Below, in pieces: positions 16,315 to 25,461 of a stretch of DNA of 43,997 bases (positions are counted from its first letter, which is position 1; each line of letters begins with the position of its first letter). The notes beneath the pieces are model-generated. The model ran no database searches and was not told where the DNA came from. It was given only the letters and a program-made list of their open reading frames with translations. The stretch is from Chloroflexota bacterium (lineage in GTDB: Bacteria; Chloroflexota; Anaerolineae; B4-G1; SLSP01), in contig JAKQHY010000088.1 in NCBI GenBank assembly GCA_029555965.1, forward strand, positions 1 through 43,997, in the 5' to 3' direction. The translations under genes were made by a program, and so were the position numbers.

Positions 16315-17295
16315 TTATCCTCCAATTTGCGCCATCGCCCGTCCCTGAACTTGCGCATACTCGGCGAGCTGATGCCCTTGCGGTTTGAGACGCGCGGCTT
16401 CCAACAGCAATGCCTGGATATCGGCCTCGCTCGCGCCCCCGCGCAACGCGGCGCGGAGATCAAGCTCGTTTGTGGCCAGCAGGCAGGGACGTAGTTTGCC
16501 ATCGGCCGTCAGCCGAAGGCGGTTGCACTGCGCGCAGAAGTGCTCGCTCACCGCGCCGATGAAGCCAAGGGTTCCCAGCGCTCCCGGCAGTTGGTAGATG
16601 CGCGCCGGGCCGGCGCCATCCACCTCGGCGGGCGTCAGTGCGCCCAACGCGGCTTCGATCCGCGCGCGCAGTTCCGCCGAGGTGACGACGCGCGCGCGCC
16701 AGTCCCGCGCTGCTTCGCCTACCGGCATCCACTCGATGAAGCGCACGTGCCAGGGCGCGTCCAACGTTTTGCGCGCCAGGTCAACCACCTCATCATCGTT
16801 CTGCCCGCGCATCACCACGGTGTTGATTTTAACCGGCTCCAGCCCGGCGGCAAAGGCGGCGTCAATGCCGGTCAGCACTGCGTTCAAATCGCCCCGGCGG
16901 GTGATGGCGCGGAAACGCTCCGGTTGCAAGGTGTCCAGGCTGACGTTGACCCGCATCAGGCCGGCTTCGGCCAACGGCGCGGCGTACTGGGCCAGCAACA
17001 TCCCGTTGGTGGTCATTGCTATGTCCTCAATGCCGGGGATGTGGGCCAACACGCGCACCAAGTCTACGACGCCCAGCCGCACCAACGGTTCCCCGCCGGT
17101 CAGGCGGAGCTTGCGGACCCCCAGGGCTGCCGCCGCGCGCGCCACGCGCTCGATCTCTTCATAACGCAGGATGTCGTCGTGCGGGCAGGCGGACACGCCC
17201 TCTTCGGGCATACAATAGACGCAGCGCAAATTGCAGCGATCGGTAATCGAGATGCGTAGGTAGTCAATGGAACGATGGTAGGCGTCGTTAAGCAT
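16315..17295 (-). CDS. moaA: GTP 3',8-cyclase, radical SAM
   Basis: The 326-residue radical SAM enzyme performs the first step of pterin cofactor synthesis. Cys21, Cys25 and Cys28 form CNLRCVYC for the SAM-binding cluster; LTGGEPL follows. The C-terminal cluster is carried by CAQCNRLRLTADGKLRPCL, which binds GTP. The protein ends in QIGG, matching the conserved Gly-Gly tail of active MoaA. An AGGGGG site lies about 6 nt before the ATG, 30 nt after moaB. Confidence 0.96.
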   Translation of the reverse strand: MLNDAYHRSIDYLRISITDRCNLRCVYCMPEEGVSACPHDDILRYEEIERVARAAAALGVRKLRLTGGEPLVRLGVVDLVRVLAHIPGIEDIAMTTNGMLLAQYAAPLAEAGLMRVNVSLDTLQPERFRAITRRGDLNAVLTGIDAAFAAGLEPVKINTVVMRGQNDDEVVDLARKTLDAPWHVRFIEWMPVGEAARDWRARVVTSAELRARIEAALGALTPAEVDGAGPARIYQLPGALGTLGFIGAVSEHFCAQCNRLRLTADGKLRPCLLATNELDLRAALRGGASEADIQALLLEAARLKPQGHQLAEYAQVQGRAMAQIGG

Positions 17296-17325
17296 AAAAA
17301 GCCCCCTAATTGCCTACCATTTCCT

Positions 17326-17853
17326 CTAGCGCGCGACTTCCCATGCCAGGTGTTGCAATTCGGGCGCGATGAGTTTTTCCCAGGCCAATTGCACCGCCGC
17401 TGGCGAGCCGGGTATGGAAATAATCACTTTTCCCCGGTAGGCGCCGGCGGTGGCCCGGGAGAACAGCGCGGCGGAGCCGATTTGCTCATAACTCACCATG
17501 CGGAAGAGTTCGCCGAAGCCGGGCAAGTGCTTTTCTAACTTGGCGTTCAGGACATCAATGGTCGTGTCGCGCCGCGAGATGCCGGTGCCGCCGTTGAAGA
17601 GGATGATGCGCGCTTCACCGGCGCTCAGCTCATCCAGCACTGCTGTAACTTGATCCGCCTCATCTTTGATCAACCGGTAGTCACTCAGCCGGTGCCCGGC
17701 CGCTTGCAGCGCAGTTTCGAGGTAGTGTTTGTTTGCATCGGTGGCCTCGGTGCGGGTGTCGCTCACTGTGACCAACGCCACCGGAATTGCTCCCTGTGTG
17801 GCGGCGAGAGTTTTGTGATGATGCATGCTTTGAGAGGTTGGCGATGGACTCAT
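17326..17853 (-). CDS. moaB: Molybdopterin adenylyltransferase MoaB/MogA
   Basis: The 175-residue MogA/MoaB-fold protein shows [24 protein letters not shown] and [17 protein letters not shown]. This family adenylylates molybdopterin so that MoeA can insert metal. In many non-enteric bacteria the gene called moaB does this job in place of mogA. It is the first gene of the moaBACDE-moeA run, with a good promoter candidate about 40 nt upstream. GGGGAG lies 8 nt before the ATG. Confidence 0.9.
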   Translation of the reverse strand: MSPSPTSQSMHHHKTLAATQGAIPVALVTVSDTRTEATDANKHYLETALQAAGHRLSDYRLIKDEADQVTAVLDELSAGEARIILFNGGTGISRRDTTIDVLNAKLEKHLPGFGELFRMVSYEQIGSAALFSRATAGAYRGKVIISIPGSPAAVQLAWEKLIAPELQHLAWEVAR

Positions 17854-17891
17854 TTTGTATTCTCCCCACTATCCATATACAAACCTCTTGG

Positions 17892-17919
17892 AGTATACCG
17901 GAGTCTCTCCATCCGTCAA
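17892..17919 (-). promoter_or_regulatory. Putative sigma-A-type promoter of the moa operon
   Basis: The minus strand reads TTGACG (17914-17919), a 16-nt spacer, then TATACT (17892-17897). It stands about 40 nt upstream of the moaB start. Confidence 0.65.
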
Positions 17920-18000
17920 TATGTTTCGGGAGTGTTTCCAGGGCTTTATCCTTCTTGTCAGACCACGCTTACTGGGTAGATTTTATGGCTGAAGCCGCCG

Positions 18001-18056
18001 AAAAAAGGGGTTTTGTGGTGACGGGCGGTAGCCCGTCACCACAAAACCCCCTTTAA
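18001..18056. repeat. Long palindrome with GGGC-GTAGCCC centre
   Basis: Arms GGGGTTTTGTGGTGACGGGC and GCCCGTCACCACAAAACCCC form a near-perfect hairpin around GGTA. Its centre resembles that of the element at 14871-14913, although the outer arms differ. Confidence 0.75.
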
Positions 18057-18213
18057 AAATCACGGCTTTCGCCGTCTTCTGTGTTGCGGCGTACCATCTG
18101 GTGGGAGAATGATAAGGCCCTGGGAGTGTTTCCAGGGGATATGATTCTCGGCGGGCGTGTCCCATCCGGGCGATTTTGCGGCTAATGGCGTAGGTCGTGG
18201 AGGTAAATAAAGT

Positions 18214-18246
18214 CCCACGCCTGCGTAGTCAATACGCGGGCGTGGG
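18214..18246 (-). terminator. Terminator-like hairpin after the GH5 gene
   Basis: A 14-bp stem with one mismatch, arms CCCACGCCTGCGTA and TACGCGGGCGTGGG, has a 5-nt loop and lies 28 nt past the stop codon. ACTTTATTTA follows on the minus strand, a weak T tract. Confidence 0.65.
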
Positions 18247-18273
18247 TTTGCTTTGGGACGCAATGGAGGGTCG

Positions 18274-19230
18274 TTATAACTTTGCGGCGGGAGGAATCAG
18301 CGCCTCCAGAAGCGGCGCCACCCAACTATCTTCTTCGATGTCATAGACGACAAAGTCTGAGTCAAACTGCCAGTACGCCCAACTCCATCCCAACTGTTCT
18401 GCGTGGCGGGCGAGGGCGTGGGTGTAGCGCGCGCGCGAGGCCATGTCGGCCTTATCATACGCGCCAAACTCGCCGAGGTAAATGGGACGCTGCTGCTGTT
18501 CCGCCCACGTCTGCACTTTGCCCAAATCCTGCGCGATCCGCTGCATCTCTTCGGGGGTGCCGCGCCACTCGACGTTGCTTAGGTCCCGGTATTCCGACCA
18601 CGACGCGCCCTGGTGTGTGAACGGCATGGGGTGGTAGTAGTGGACGGTGACGATGAGCGCGCGATCCGCCGTCGGCAGCTCTAACGCTTCAATGTAGTCA
18701 ATGCCGTTCCAGCACGCCGGGCCGATAATCAGAGTGCGCTCCGGGTTGCTCTGGCGGATCAGGTCGTAGGGTTCGACGAGAAATTGATTCCATGCGGCCG
18801 GCGTTAGCGCCCCGTGCGGTTCATTGAGCACTTCAAACAGCACCGTGTCTGGATAGTCTCGATACCGCGCCGCCCATTGGCGCCATGTTGCCAGAAACTT
18901 CGGCTTCAGTCCTTCTGGGTCTTTGCCCATGGCGCTAAATTCATGCATATCGAGGATGGCGAGCAGATCATTCTCCTGGCATTGGGCTATGACCCAATCC
19001 AAGGTTTCCAACCACGTTGGCTGGATCGTGTAGTCGGGCGCGTCTCCCATATATTGAAAGGGGTGCAGGTTGATGCGGACATGGTTGAAGCCGGCCTGTT
19101 GGATCAGGCGGAAGTGTCTGGTTTGCATGCGCGCCTTGTCTCTGGATTTCCACAGAGTATCGTAGCCCACAATGTTGACGCCGCGACCCAGGCGGCGGTT
19201 CTGCGCAAAGGCATCGGTGCTGTTTTTCAT
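18274..19230 (-). CDS. Glycoside hydrolase family 5 (cellulase-like)
   Basis: The 318-residue TIM-barrel glycosidase opens with GRGVNIVGYD, typical of GH5. The acid/base Glu137 lies in VLNEPHG and the nucleophile Glu254 in YLGEFGAYD. HVRINLHPF and VTVHYYHP supply other family positions (Arg and His near the active site). No signal peptide or carbohydrate-binding module is seen, so it may act inside the cell on short beta-glucans or mannans; the exact substrate is open. It has no close operon partner: a terminator follows, and a 53-nt gap separates it from the upstream lipoprotein gene. Confidence 0.88.
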   Translation of the reverse strand: MKNSTDAFAQNRRLGRGVNIVGYDTLWKSRDKARMQTRHFRLIQQAGFNHVRINLHPFQYMGDAPDYTIQPTWLETLDWVIAQCQENDLLAILDMHEFSAMGKDPEGLKPKFLATWRQWAARYRDYPDTVLFEVLNEPHGALTPAAWNQFLVEPYDLIRQSNPERTLIIGPACWNGIDYIEALELPTADRALIVTVHYYHPMPFTHQGASWSEYRDLSNVEWRGTPEEMQRIAQDLGKVQTWAEQQQRPIYLGEFGAYDKADMASRARYTHALARHAEQLGWSWAYWQFDSDFVVYDIEEDSWVAPLLEALIPPAAKL

Positions 19231-19283
19231 AGTATTTCCTCCGAAAATAGTCTGTAACCTTTAGTCTTATGCATATTCTCTAC

Positions 19284-20732
19284 TCATTTGTCTGTGTCAA
19301 TGATGCAGAGCATGTCTTGGGGGTACTCGCGGGTGATGAACCAGACGCTTCCGGTTGTATCCATGACGGCGGACATGGGGCGGAAGCCGGCGCTCGGCCC
19401 AAAGTCGGTTTCGGTCAGTCGGTAAATATCGTCTCCAAATAGCCAGGTCGCGCCGCTTACATCCGTGATGGTGCGCAGCATCAGGACATAGTATTCGTCG
19501 GCGCCTCTTGGCACGAGTGTCCAGACGCCATCCCGCACATGGTAAAGCGCCTGCGCATCGCAACTGGCCGCGCCGCAGAGCAATTCTGTCACCCAAAGAC
19601 GCCCGAACGGATCCGCCGCGAGATCGAGGATGGCCGCGTGACTACGGTAATCGTAGGGGACCTCTTCCGGCGGCGCGAAACTGGTCCAAGCACCGGAGCT
19701 GGGGATATGTTGCCAGAGGGCGCCGTGAATGCCGAGCCAGACGTTGCCTGCCGGGTCTTCTTGGAGCGCGGCGACGCAACCCTGAGAAGCCGGGGAATCG
19801 GCGCCATGCCAGACCTGGCCGTCGAACCAGCGCGCGCCCTGCCCCCCACACGGACCTTCCGCGTGGTCGCACTCGCCAACCCAAACAGCGCCGGTGCTTT
19901 TCAGGATGGTCATCTGGAAACTGGGGGCGCACCCGTTGGGATCGGGTACCTCGCCCATGCCCATATCTTGTGATGTAAAGACAGTCCATCGTTCACCATC
20001 AAAGACCCGGATGTCCTGTGAGGTCGCCAGCCAGAAACGCCCTGCGGGGTCGCATTGTCCCCAATGGATGGCGTCCGCGTACCAGAAACCGGCCATAGAG
20101 ACCCATCCGGCATCTGCGCCATAGGTCGCCCAACCGTTGCCATCCCAGGCAGAAATCTCGTCGTGGCTTTCATCAATGACCCAAATGTGTCCGGCCCCAT
20201 CAACCCCGGCGAGCGTGCCGTTGAGGCCGGTGAGTTGGACAATCCAGGCATTTCCCTCAAGTTTGGCAATCCCCTGGTCTGTCGCCAGCCAGAGCGTGCC
20301 GTCGCACGCGGTATAGAGGCCTGCCGATTCTCCGGGAAGGAGATCCGCAACCGCGCTGACGCGGCGAAACGGCTCCGGCATGGGCCTCAAAGTCGGCTCC
20401 GGTTTAGGCGTTCGGGTGGGACGGGGTGTGCGGGTTGCCGTGGGAGAGGGCCTGGGGGTGGCGGTGGGCCTCGGGGTGGGTTTGGGCGTTGCCGTGAGGG
20501 TAGGCGTAGAGCTGGCAGTAGGGCTTGGCAGTGAAGTGGAAGTCGCCGAGAGGCTTGGCGTGGAGCTTGGCGACGGTGTGGCGGTGGGAGAGGGGGGGGG
20601 CGTCGGTGGAGTTGTTGGGGAAGGGGCTGAACATGCGATGAGGAGCGTTATGAGAATCAGCCCTATGCATGTGCGTCCATATCCAATAGCGGGGATCGAA
20701 TCAGTATGACTGCATCTGATAATGGTTTTCAT
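19284..20732 (-). CDS. Beta-propeller lipoprotein with long Pro/Thr/Ser tether
   Basis: The 482-residue protein starts with a signal segment ending LITLLIAC. About 75 residues of Pro/Thr/Ser-rich low-complexity tether follow. From about residue 125 several repeats of about 45 residues recur with the pattern DGTLWLATDQGI, AGHIWVID, AGRFWLATSQDIRV and GNVWLGIHG. These are the blades of a two-component-regulator-type beta-propeller (Reg_prop-like), often used to sense ligands or bind partners. The catalytic or binding target is unknown. The tether DNA is strongly skewed, so length may vary between strains. Confidence 0.75.
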   Translation of the reverse strand: MKTIIRCSHTDSIPAIGYGRTCIGLILITLLIACSAPSPTTPPTPPPSPTATPSPSSTPSLSATSTSLPSPTASSTPTLTATPKPTPRPTATPRPSPTATRTPRPTRTPKPEPTLRPMPEPFRRVSAVADLLPGESAGLYTACDGTLWLATDQGIAKLEGNAWIVQLTGLNGTLAGVDGAGHIWVIDESHDEISAWDGNGWATYGADAGWVSMAGFWYADAIHWGQCDPAGRFWLATSQDIRVFDGERWTVFTSQDMGMGEVPDPNGCAPSFQMTILKSTGAVWVGECDHAEGPCGGQGARWFDGQVWHGADSPASQGCVAALQEDPAGNVWLGIHGALWQHIPSSGAWTSFAPPEEVPYDYRSHAAILDLAADPFGRLWVTELLCGAASCDAQALYHVRDGVWTLVPRGADEYYVLMLRTITDVSGATWLFGDDIYRLTETDFGPSAGFRPMSAVMDTTGSVWFITREYPQDMLCIIDTDK

Positions 20733-20895
20733 GGCATTTTCTTCCTTGAAAATAGCCCAGAGTTCCCAGAGAAATCCCTTTGTGTCCTTTGTGTTAAAGA
20801 GTTTTCATCGCTGTAGAATCTGCCTCTATTCTATGAGGGTAGAAGGGTGGTGTCAAGGAGGGAAACGATCTTATTCCGAACGCTTTGGGCGCGCG

Positions 20896-22086
20896 CTAAA
20901 GGGGCAGAAAAATCTGAAACCGGGTTCCTTGCCCGACTACGCTTTGGACGGTGATGCGTCCCCCATGCGCGTGAACGAGCTGCCGCGCAATCGCCAAGCC
21001 CAACCCGCTGCCTACGCCTGGGATGTGCGTGCGGGAGCGGTCGCCGCGCCAGAAGCGGTCGAAGATGTAGGGCAGGTCGTCCGGTGGGATGCCGCTGCCG
21101 GTGTCCTGCACCTGGAGGCACACGCCCTCCGCTTCCTGCGCGGCGCACAGTGTGATGCGCCCGCCTTCGGGCGTGTAGCGCAGCGCATTGGAGAGCAAAT
21201 TCCCCAGGATTTGGTTCAGCCGTGCCACGTCCGCCTGGACGATGAGCGCTGCGGCGGGATCGCACCGCGTTTCCAGCGTGATACCTGCCGCCTCCGCCGG
21301 GCCGCTGAAGCTGGTCGCGGCGTCCGCCAGCACATCGCAAACGTCCACCGGGGCCAGATGCAACGGCAGTTGCCCGGCCTCTGCCAGCGAGAGGGTGCGC
21401 AAATCCTCCACCAATCGGGCTAACAGGCGCGTTTCATCCAGCGTGGCGGTGATGTGCCCTGGGGTGGGGTTGTACACGCCATCGAGCACGCCTTCCAGGT
21501 TCCCCTGGATGATTTGCAGCGGGGTGCGCAGCTCGTGCGCCACGTCCGCCGTGAGGTTGCGCCGTTGCTGATCGGCGCGCTGCAAGGCTTCCGTCATACG
21601 GTTGAAGGAGGCGGCCATGCGCGCAAATTCCGGCGACCCCCGTTCCCGCACCCGCACCTGGAAATCCCCGTCGGCGACGGCGTCTGCCGCCATCATCACC
21701 TCGGCGAGCGGCGCGGTGAAGTGTTGAAACGCTCGAACGGCCAATCCGCCGCCCACGATCAGGATGAGGAGCGGAAACAGCAGAAAGCGATATTCGCGGA
21801 GCGCGAGGGGTGGGGTAGGGAGCGGCAGGGCTTCGGGCGCGTGCCGCAGCGCGACCAGCAAAAAAGCCAACGCCATGCATAGAAAGATAGCCAGAAAACC
21901 CATCAAAAAGAGGAAACGCACTAACAAGAACCGGTGTTTGCGCCGCGCGCCGACTCGAGGGTCGAAAGTGTGCGGGTAGGGGGGGCGCCAGCGCCCGCCA
22001 TGCTGGCGCGCTTGCAAAAACTCACGCCAGTATGACCGCGCCTCATGGCCCGAGGGCGGCAGATGTGGCGGTTCACAGTTCGTCAT
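20896..22086 (-). CDS. Sensor histidine kinase, HAMP-containing
   Basis: The 396-residue kinase has two spans (about 52-82 and 99-120) with only a short extracytoplasmic loop. A HAMP linker follows, then the HisKA motif DVAHELRTPLQ with phospho-acceptor His184. The HATPase motifs are LLSNALRYT (N box), QDTGSGIPPDDL (G1) and GSGLGLAI (G2). The small loop suggests it senses membrane state or a membrane partner. The ATG overlaps the response-regulator stop by 14 nt, so the pair is co-translated. Confidence 0.92.
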   Translation of the reverse strand: MTNCEPPHLPPSGHEARSYWREFLQARQHGGRWRPPYPHTFDPRVGARRKHRFLLVRFLFLMGFLAIFLCMALAFLLVALRHAPEALPLPTPPLALREYRFLLFPLLILIVGGGLAVRAFQHFTAPLAEVMMAADAVADGDFQVRVRERGSPEFARMAASFNRMTEALQRADQQRRNLTADVAHELRTPLQIIQGNLEGVLDGVYNPTPGHITATLDETRLLARLVEDLRTLSLAEAGQLPLHLAPVDVCDVLADAATSFSGPAEAAGITLETRCDPAAALIVQADVARLNQILGNLLSNALRYTPEGGRITLCAAQEAEGVCLQVQDTGSGIPPDDLPYIFDRFWRGDRSRTHIPGVGSGLGLAIARQLVHAHGGRITVQSVVGQGTRFQIFLPL

Positions 22087-22762
22087 TGAATTTATACCCC
22101 ACGCCGTATATCGTCAGTACGTAGAGGGGCGCTGCCGGGTCCGGTTCGAGTTTGCGGCGCAAATTTTTGATGTGGGCGTCTACGCTGCGGTCAAAACCGG
22201 TGTCCACGCTCAGCCCGTGCAGCCGATCCAGCAATTGCGCGCGCGTGAAGGTCTGCCCCGGATACTGCGCCAGCGTCGCCAGCAGATTGAATTCGGTGTA
22301 GGTGAGATGCAGCGGCGTCCCGGCGCGCGCGACGGTATGCCCGTTGAGGTTGATCTCCAGGTCTCCTGCGCGCAGCAGGCCAGAAGTCTGCACGCCGCCC
22401 TGCGCGCGCCGCAACACGGCGCGCACCCGCGCCACCAGCTCGCGCGGCGAAAAGGGCTTGGGGATGTAGTCGTCTGCGCCCAATTCCAGACCGATCAGGC
22501 GGTCGGTTTCATCTACGCGCGCCGTGAGCATGATGATCGGCACGTCCGACTCGCGGCGCAGCGCGCGGCAGACATCCAGTCCATCCATTCCCGGCAGGTT
22601 AAGGTCGAGGACAATCAAATCGGGGTGCTCCGTCCGCGCCTGAGCCAGCGCTGTAGGGCCATTGCCCGCGATCACCACGCGGAACCCACCTTGCGCCAAA
22701 TAATCGCGGGCCTGCTTCACAATTTGGGGTTCGTCGTCCACAACCAAAATGGTCTCGTTCAT
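22073..22762 (-). CDS. OmpR/PhoB-family response regulator
   Basis: The 229-residue regulator has a receiver domain with the acidic pocket Asp9/Asp10, phospho-acceptor Asp53 (LIVLDLNLPG) and the conserved Lys in IPKPFSPREL. The C-terminal winged helix includes YTEFNLLATLAQ and a VDAHIKNLRRKLE recognition region. It is encoded just upstream of its kinase. A strong hairpin separates it from the small membrane protein gene at 22853. Confidence 0.93.
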   Translation of the reverse strand: MNETILVVDDEPQIVKQARDYLAQGGFRVVIAGNGPTALAQARTEHPDLIVLDLNLPGMDGLDVCRALRRESDVPIIMLTARVDETDRLIGLELGADDYIPKPFSPRELVARVRAVLRRAQGGVQTSGLLRAGDLEINLNGHTVARAGTPLHLTYTEFNLLATLAQYPGQTFTRAQLLDRLHGLSVDTGFDRSVDAHIKNLRRKLEPDPAAPLYVLTIYGVGYKFNDEL

Positions 22763-22797
22763 ACGGTAGTTGTATCACAGTCGTGTCAAAAGAACAA

Positions 22798-22834
22798 GGG
22801 GGGCGTTGACAAAGTATCTCTGTCAACGCCCCCC
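22798..22834 (-). terminator. Strong hairpin between the His-rich membrane protein gene and the response regulator
   Basis: A perfect 14-bp stem (GGGGGGCGTTGACA / TGTCAACGCCCCCC) is followed on the minus strand by CTTGTTCTTTTG. It is a probable terminator for the gene at 22853-23278. It may also act as an operator for the downstream pair. Confidence 0.7.
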
Positions 22835-22852
22835 CTCTATCCTGACCGGCCT

Positions 22853-23278
22853 TTATCCTTCTGGTCTGTCTTCGACGGCGGACTCTGTCTCGGCGGCGGG
22901 CTGGGGCGCCGGATCGCAGAAGTGGCGCCAGTGATGATGATGGCGACGCCAATGCGCTTCCGCTCCCTCGCCATGCATCGCGGTCCAGCCGTGACGCCGC
23001 GCCATCAACAGGCCGCCCAGCGCCAGCAGAATCAACGGGAAGGCGCCGCACGCCAACATTGGCAAGAGCATCAGGATCCTATGTCCGCCCCAATACCCTC
23101 CGTGCATGGGCATCATCGGATAGGGTTGCGCCGGCGCTTCCCCATTTGAGGCTACTGGCGGGTAGTATACCATCTGACGTCCCATCCCCAATGCCAGGGG
23201 GATAAAGGTCATGCCCGCACACATAAAGAACATCACGGCAATGCCGCCCACCACCAACCATTTTTTGTCCATCATCAC
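22853..23278 (-). CDS. Small His-rich membrane protein
   Basis: The 141-residue protein has two predicted spans (about 7-30 and 67-92) with a loop rich in Met, Tyr, Gly and Pro. Its cytoplasmic-side tail contains HWRRHHHHWRHF and ends in acidic residues. Met- and His-rich segments suggest metal contact, but I recognise no family. It lies upstream of a two-component pair in the same direction and could be part of its signal path or a target; the hairpin in between argues for separate transcripts. Confidence 0.7.
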   Translation of the reverse strand: MMMDKKWLVVGGIAVMFFMCAGMTFIPLALGMGRQMVYYPPVASNGEAPAQPYPMMPMHGGYWGGHRILMLLPMLACGAFPLILLALGGLLMARRHGWTAMHGEGAEAHWRRHHHHWRHFCDPAPQPAAETESAVEDRPEG

Positions 23279-23397
23279 AACACCTCCATTGATTAGAATA
23301 GGGTGGGGATGTCTCCCCGTTACGCTCTTACTATGCCAGAGGATTGTGAAGAAATGATGAAGAGCTTGCGGAGGGGTTGTGAAATTGGCCGTTGTGA

Positions 23398-23892
23398 TTA
23401 TTCAGTGGCTTCTCGGATTTTTACCAGGAGCGCCCCTTTTTCCACTTGGGCGCCGGCGGCTACGGTTAGCTGCTTGACCTGTCCGGCAAAAGGCGCTTTC
23501 AACTGCATCTGCATCTTCATAGATTCGAGCACCATCAGCACCTGTTCCGCCTCCACACAGTCGCCTACCTTGATCCCTACCATAACTACCAAACCGGGCA
23601 TCGGCGCGACGATGTCGCCGGCTTGTGCCGCGCCCTTAGCATTGGCCCGGCGGCCGGCCGGCCCTACGCGGGCCAGAACGCGCCGTCCTTCGGCCAACAC
23701 CTCATAAATTCCCTGCGCCTGTGGATTCAGGTAAAAGTCTCGATTGCAGTTCCCTTGGCGGAAAACATGCAGCCCGTTCTCATTCAGCGGCGTTAGGTCC
23801 GCCTTGATGGGTTCCCCATCAACCAGCACATGCGAATTGGTAATCTGCACATTGTATTCCCGCTCGCCAATGGATACGTAATAGATAGACAT
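23398..23892 (-). CDS. Biotin carboxyl carrier subunit of acyl-CoA carboxylase
   Basis: The 164-residue protein has a C-terminal biotinyl domain (about 90-162) with ESMKMQ; Lys126 is the biotin site. The N-terminal 80 residues resemble the stand-alone carriers of propionyl-CoA carboxylase and decarboxylase complexes, including the linker AGDIVAPMPGLVV. It is the third gene of the carboxylase operon, 18 nt after the biotin carboxylase gene, with GGGAGG before the ATG. Confidence 0.9.
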   Translation of the reverse strand: MSIYYVSIGEREYNVQITNSHVLVDGEPIKADLTPLNENGLHVFRQGNCNRDFYLNPQAQGIYEVLAEGRRVLARVGPAGRRANAKGAAQAGDIVAPMPGLVVMVGIKVGDCVEAEQVLMVLESMKMQMQLKAPFAGQVKQLTVAAGAQVEKGALLVKIREATE

Positions 23893-23910
23893 GATTCCCT
23901 CCCTTCGTTT

Positions 23911-25380
23911 TCACATCTGCTCGCGCCAGGCTATCGTGCGCCACGCATTTTCTTCCTGTCGGTGTAGCGCCCCCGATTTTTTCCGGTGCGCCACCAGCGC
24001 CGCCGCCAGCGCCGCGTCGCGTTCCAGGGCCGCTTTGCCCCTGGCCTCCGGTGGGTCGAATTTGTCGAGGTACGTTGTGTCAAAGTTCCCGGCCTGGAAA
24101 GGAGGACTTTCCACGATTTGCAGCAAAAACTCCAGGTCGGTGGCAACCCCGCCGATCTGAAATTCCCGCAGCGCGCGGCGCAAACGTAAGATGGCGCCGG
24201 CGCGATTTTCGCCCCACGCGCTGACCTTTGCCAGCAGTGAGTCATAATCCGCCGTGACCGTCATTCCCGCATACAGCGCACTATCCACCCGGATGCCCGG
24301 CCCGCCCGGCTCCTTGAGATGCGCGATGTTGCCGGTGGCCGGCAAAAAGCCTGCCTGCGGGTCTTCCGCCAGCACTCGCGCTTCGATGGCCGCGCCGCGC
24401 AACTCCACCGCGTCCTGAACCAGGCGCAGGGGACGTCCGGCGGCCAGCCGCAACTGTTCCTTGACCAAATCCAGGCCCGTGATCATTTCCGTGACCGGGT
24501 GTTCGACCTGGATGCGTGGGTTAATCTCGATGAAATGAAACGCTCCTCGTTCATCCAGCAAAAACTCTACGGTGCCCAGACTCCGATAGCCGAGCGCGCG
24601 CCCCACGCGCGCCGCCGCATCGTAGAGAAAAGCGCGCTGCGCTGCGCTCAGGCCGTGAGCCGGCGCTTCTTCAATGAGCTTCTGTCGCCGCCGTTGAATG
24701 GAACACTCCCGTTCCCCCAGGCAGAGGATGCGCCCGGCGCCGTCGCCGAGGATTTGCACCTCAATGTGCCGCGCGCGCTGCACCAGCGGCTCCAGGTAGA
24801 CCGTGTCGTCGCCGAAGGCCGCCTGCGCCTCCTTGCGCGCCGCCGTCACCATGGCCGCCAGCTCATCGGGGTTGCGCGCCAGGCGGATGCCGCGCCCCCC
24901 GCCCCCTGCCGTCGCCTTGACCAATACGGGATACTGCACCTGCATAGCCATGTCGGCGGCGATAGCCTCGGTGAGCGGCGTATCCGGGCCGGGGAGCACC
25001 GGCAGGCCGGCGTCACGGGCGGCGCGGCGGGCGGCCAGCTTGTCGCCGGTGAGCGCGATCGTCTCCGGGCGCGGGCCGATGAAGGTCAGCCCGGCGTCCT
25101 CGACGGCGCGGGCGAAGTCGGCGTTCTCCGAGAGAAAGCCGTAGCCCGGATGGATCGCGCGCGCGCCGCTGCGCCGCGCCGCATCCAGCACCGCCGGGAT
25201 GTTGAGATAGCTTTGCGCTGCCGGCGTTGGCCCCAGATAGACAGCTTCGTCAGCATAGCGGGTGTGCAGCGCCTCGCGGTCCGCCTCCGAATAGACAGCC
25301 ACGCTCGGCAGCCCCAAATCTCGGCACGCGCGCAAGATGCGGACGGCAATTTCACCTCGGTTGGCAACAAGAACTTTCAT
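23911..25380 (-). CDS. accC: Biotin carboxylase subunit of acyl-CoA carboxylase
   Basis: The 489-residue ATP-grasp enzyme carboxylates biotin on the carrier subunit. It begins KVLVANRGEIAVRILRACRD and includes the glycine-rich ATP loop KATAGGGGRGIR, EINPRIQVEHPVTE with the catalytic Arg/Glu, and a standard C-terminal domain. The ATG at 25380 is preferred over a TTG 3 nt upstream; AGGAGA stands 5 nt before it. It lies between the carboxyltransferase and carrier genes. The pair could serve acetyl- or propionyl-CoA carboxylation. Confidence 0.93.
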   Translation of the reverse strand: MKVLVANRGEIAVRILRACRDLGLPSVAVYSEADREALHTRYADEAVYLGPTPAAQSYLNIPAVLDAARRSGARAIHPGYGFLSENADFARAVEDAGLTFIGPRPETIALTGDKLAARRAARDAGLPVLPGPDTPLTEAIAADMAMQVQYPVLVKATAGGGGRGIRLARNPDELAAMVTAARKEAQAAFGDDTVYLEPLVQRARHIEVQILGDGAGRILCLGERECSIQRRRQKLIEEAPAHGLSAAQRAFLYDAAARVGRALGYRSLGTVEFLLDERGAFHFIEINPRIQVEHPVTEMITGLDLVKEQLRLAAGRPLRLVQDAVELRGAAIEARVLAEDPQAGFLPATGNIAHLKEPGGPGIRVDSALYAGMTVTADYDSLLAKVSAWGENRAGAILRLRRALREFQIGGVATDLEFLLQIVESPPFQAGNFDTTYLDKFDPPEARGKAALERDAALAAALVAHRKKSGALHRQEENAWRTIAWREQM

Positions 25381-25383
25381 CAA

Positions 25384-25461
25384 ATCTCCTGTCAGTTAGT
25401 CTTATAGTCCTTAGTCTTGTAGTCAAAGAGCATCTGACTATTCGACTACCCGACTACTTGA
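25384..25461. repeat. 8-bp tandem GACTA-type repeats between carboxylase genes
   Basis: GACTATTC, GACTACCC, GACTACTT and GACTATA follow one another at 8-nt period; AGTCTTATAGTCCTTAGTC precedes them. They fill almost the whole spacer between two operon genes. Confidence 0.75.

Larger units (their letters stand above)
17854..18273. other. Non-coding gap between moaB and the GH5 gene
   Basis: It holds the moaB promoter, a palindromic element (18001-18056), a terminator-like hairpin (18214-18246) and a 16-bp direct repeat GGGAGTGTTTCCAGGG at 17928-17943 and 18122-18137. No gene is evident. Confidence 0.6.

Noticed and set aside
24319..25407. Long open frame on the plus strand opposite accC (and a 501-codon one at 25480-26985)
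   Set aside because: Both are antisense to well-conserved carboxylase genes. High GC and third-position bias create such frames; the residues are Arg/Gln/Ala-rich and match no family.
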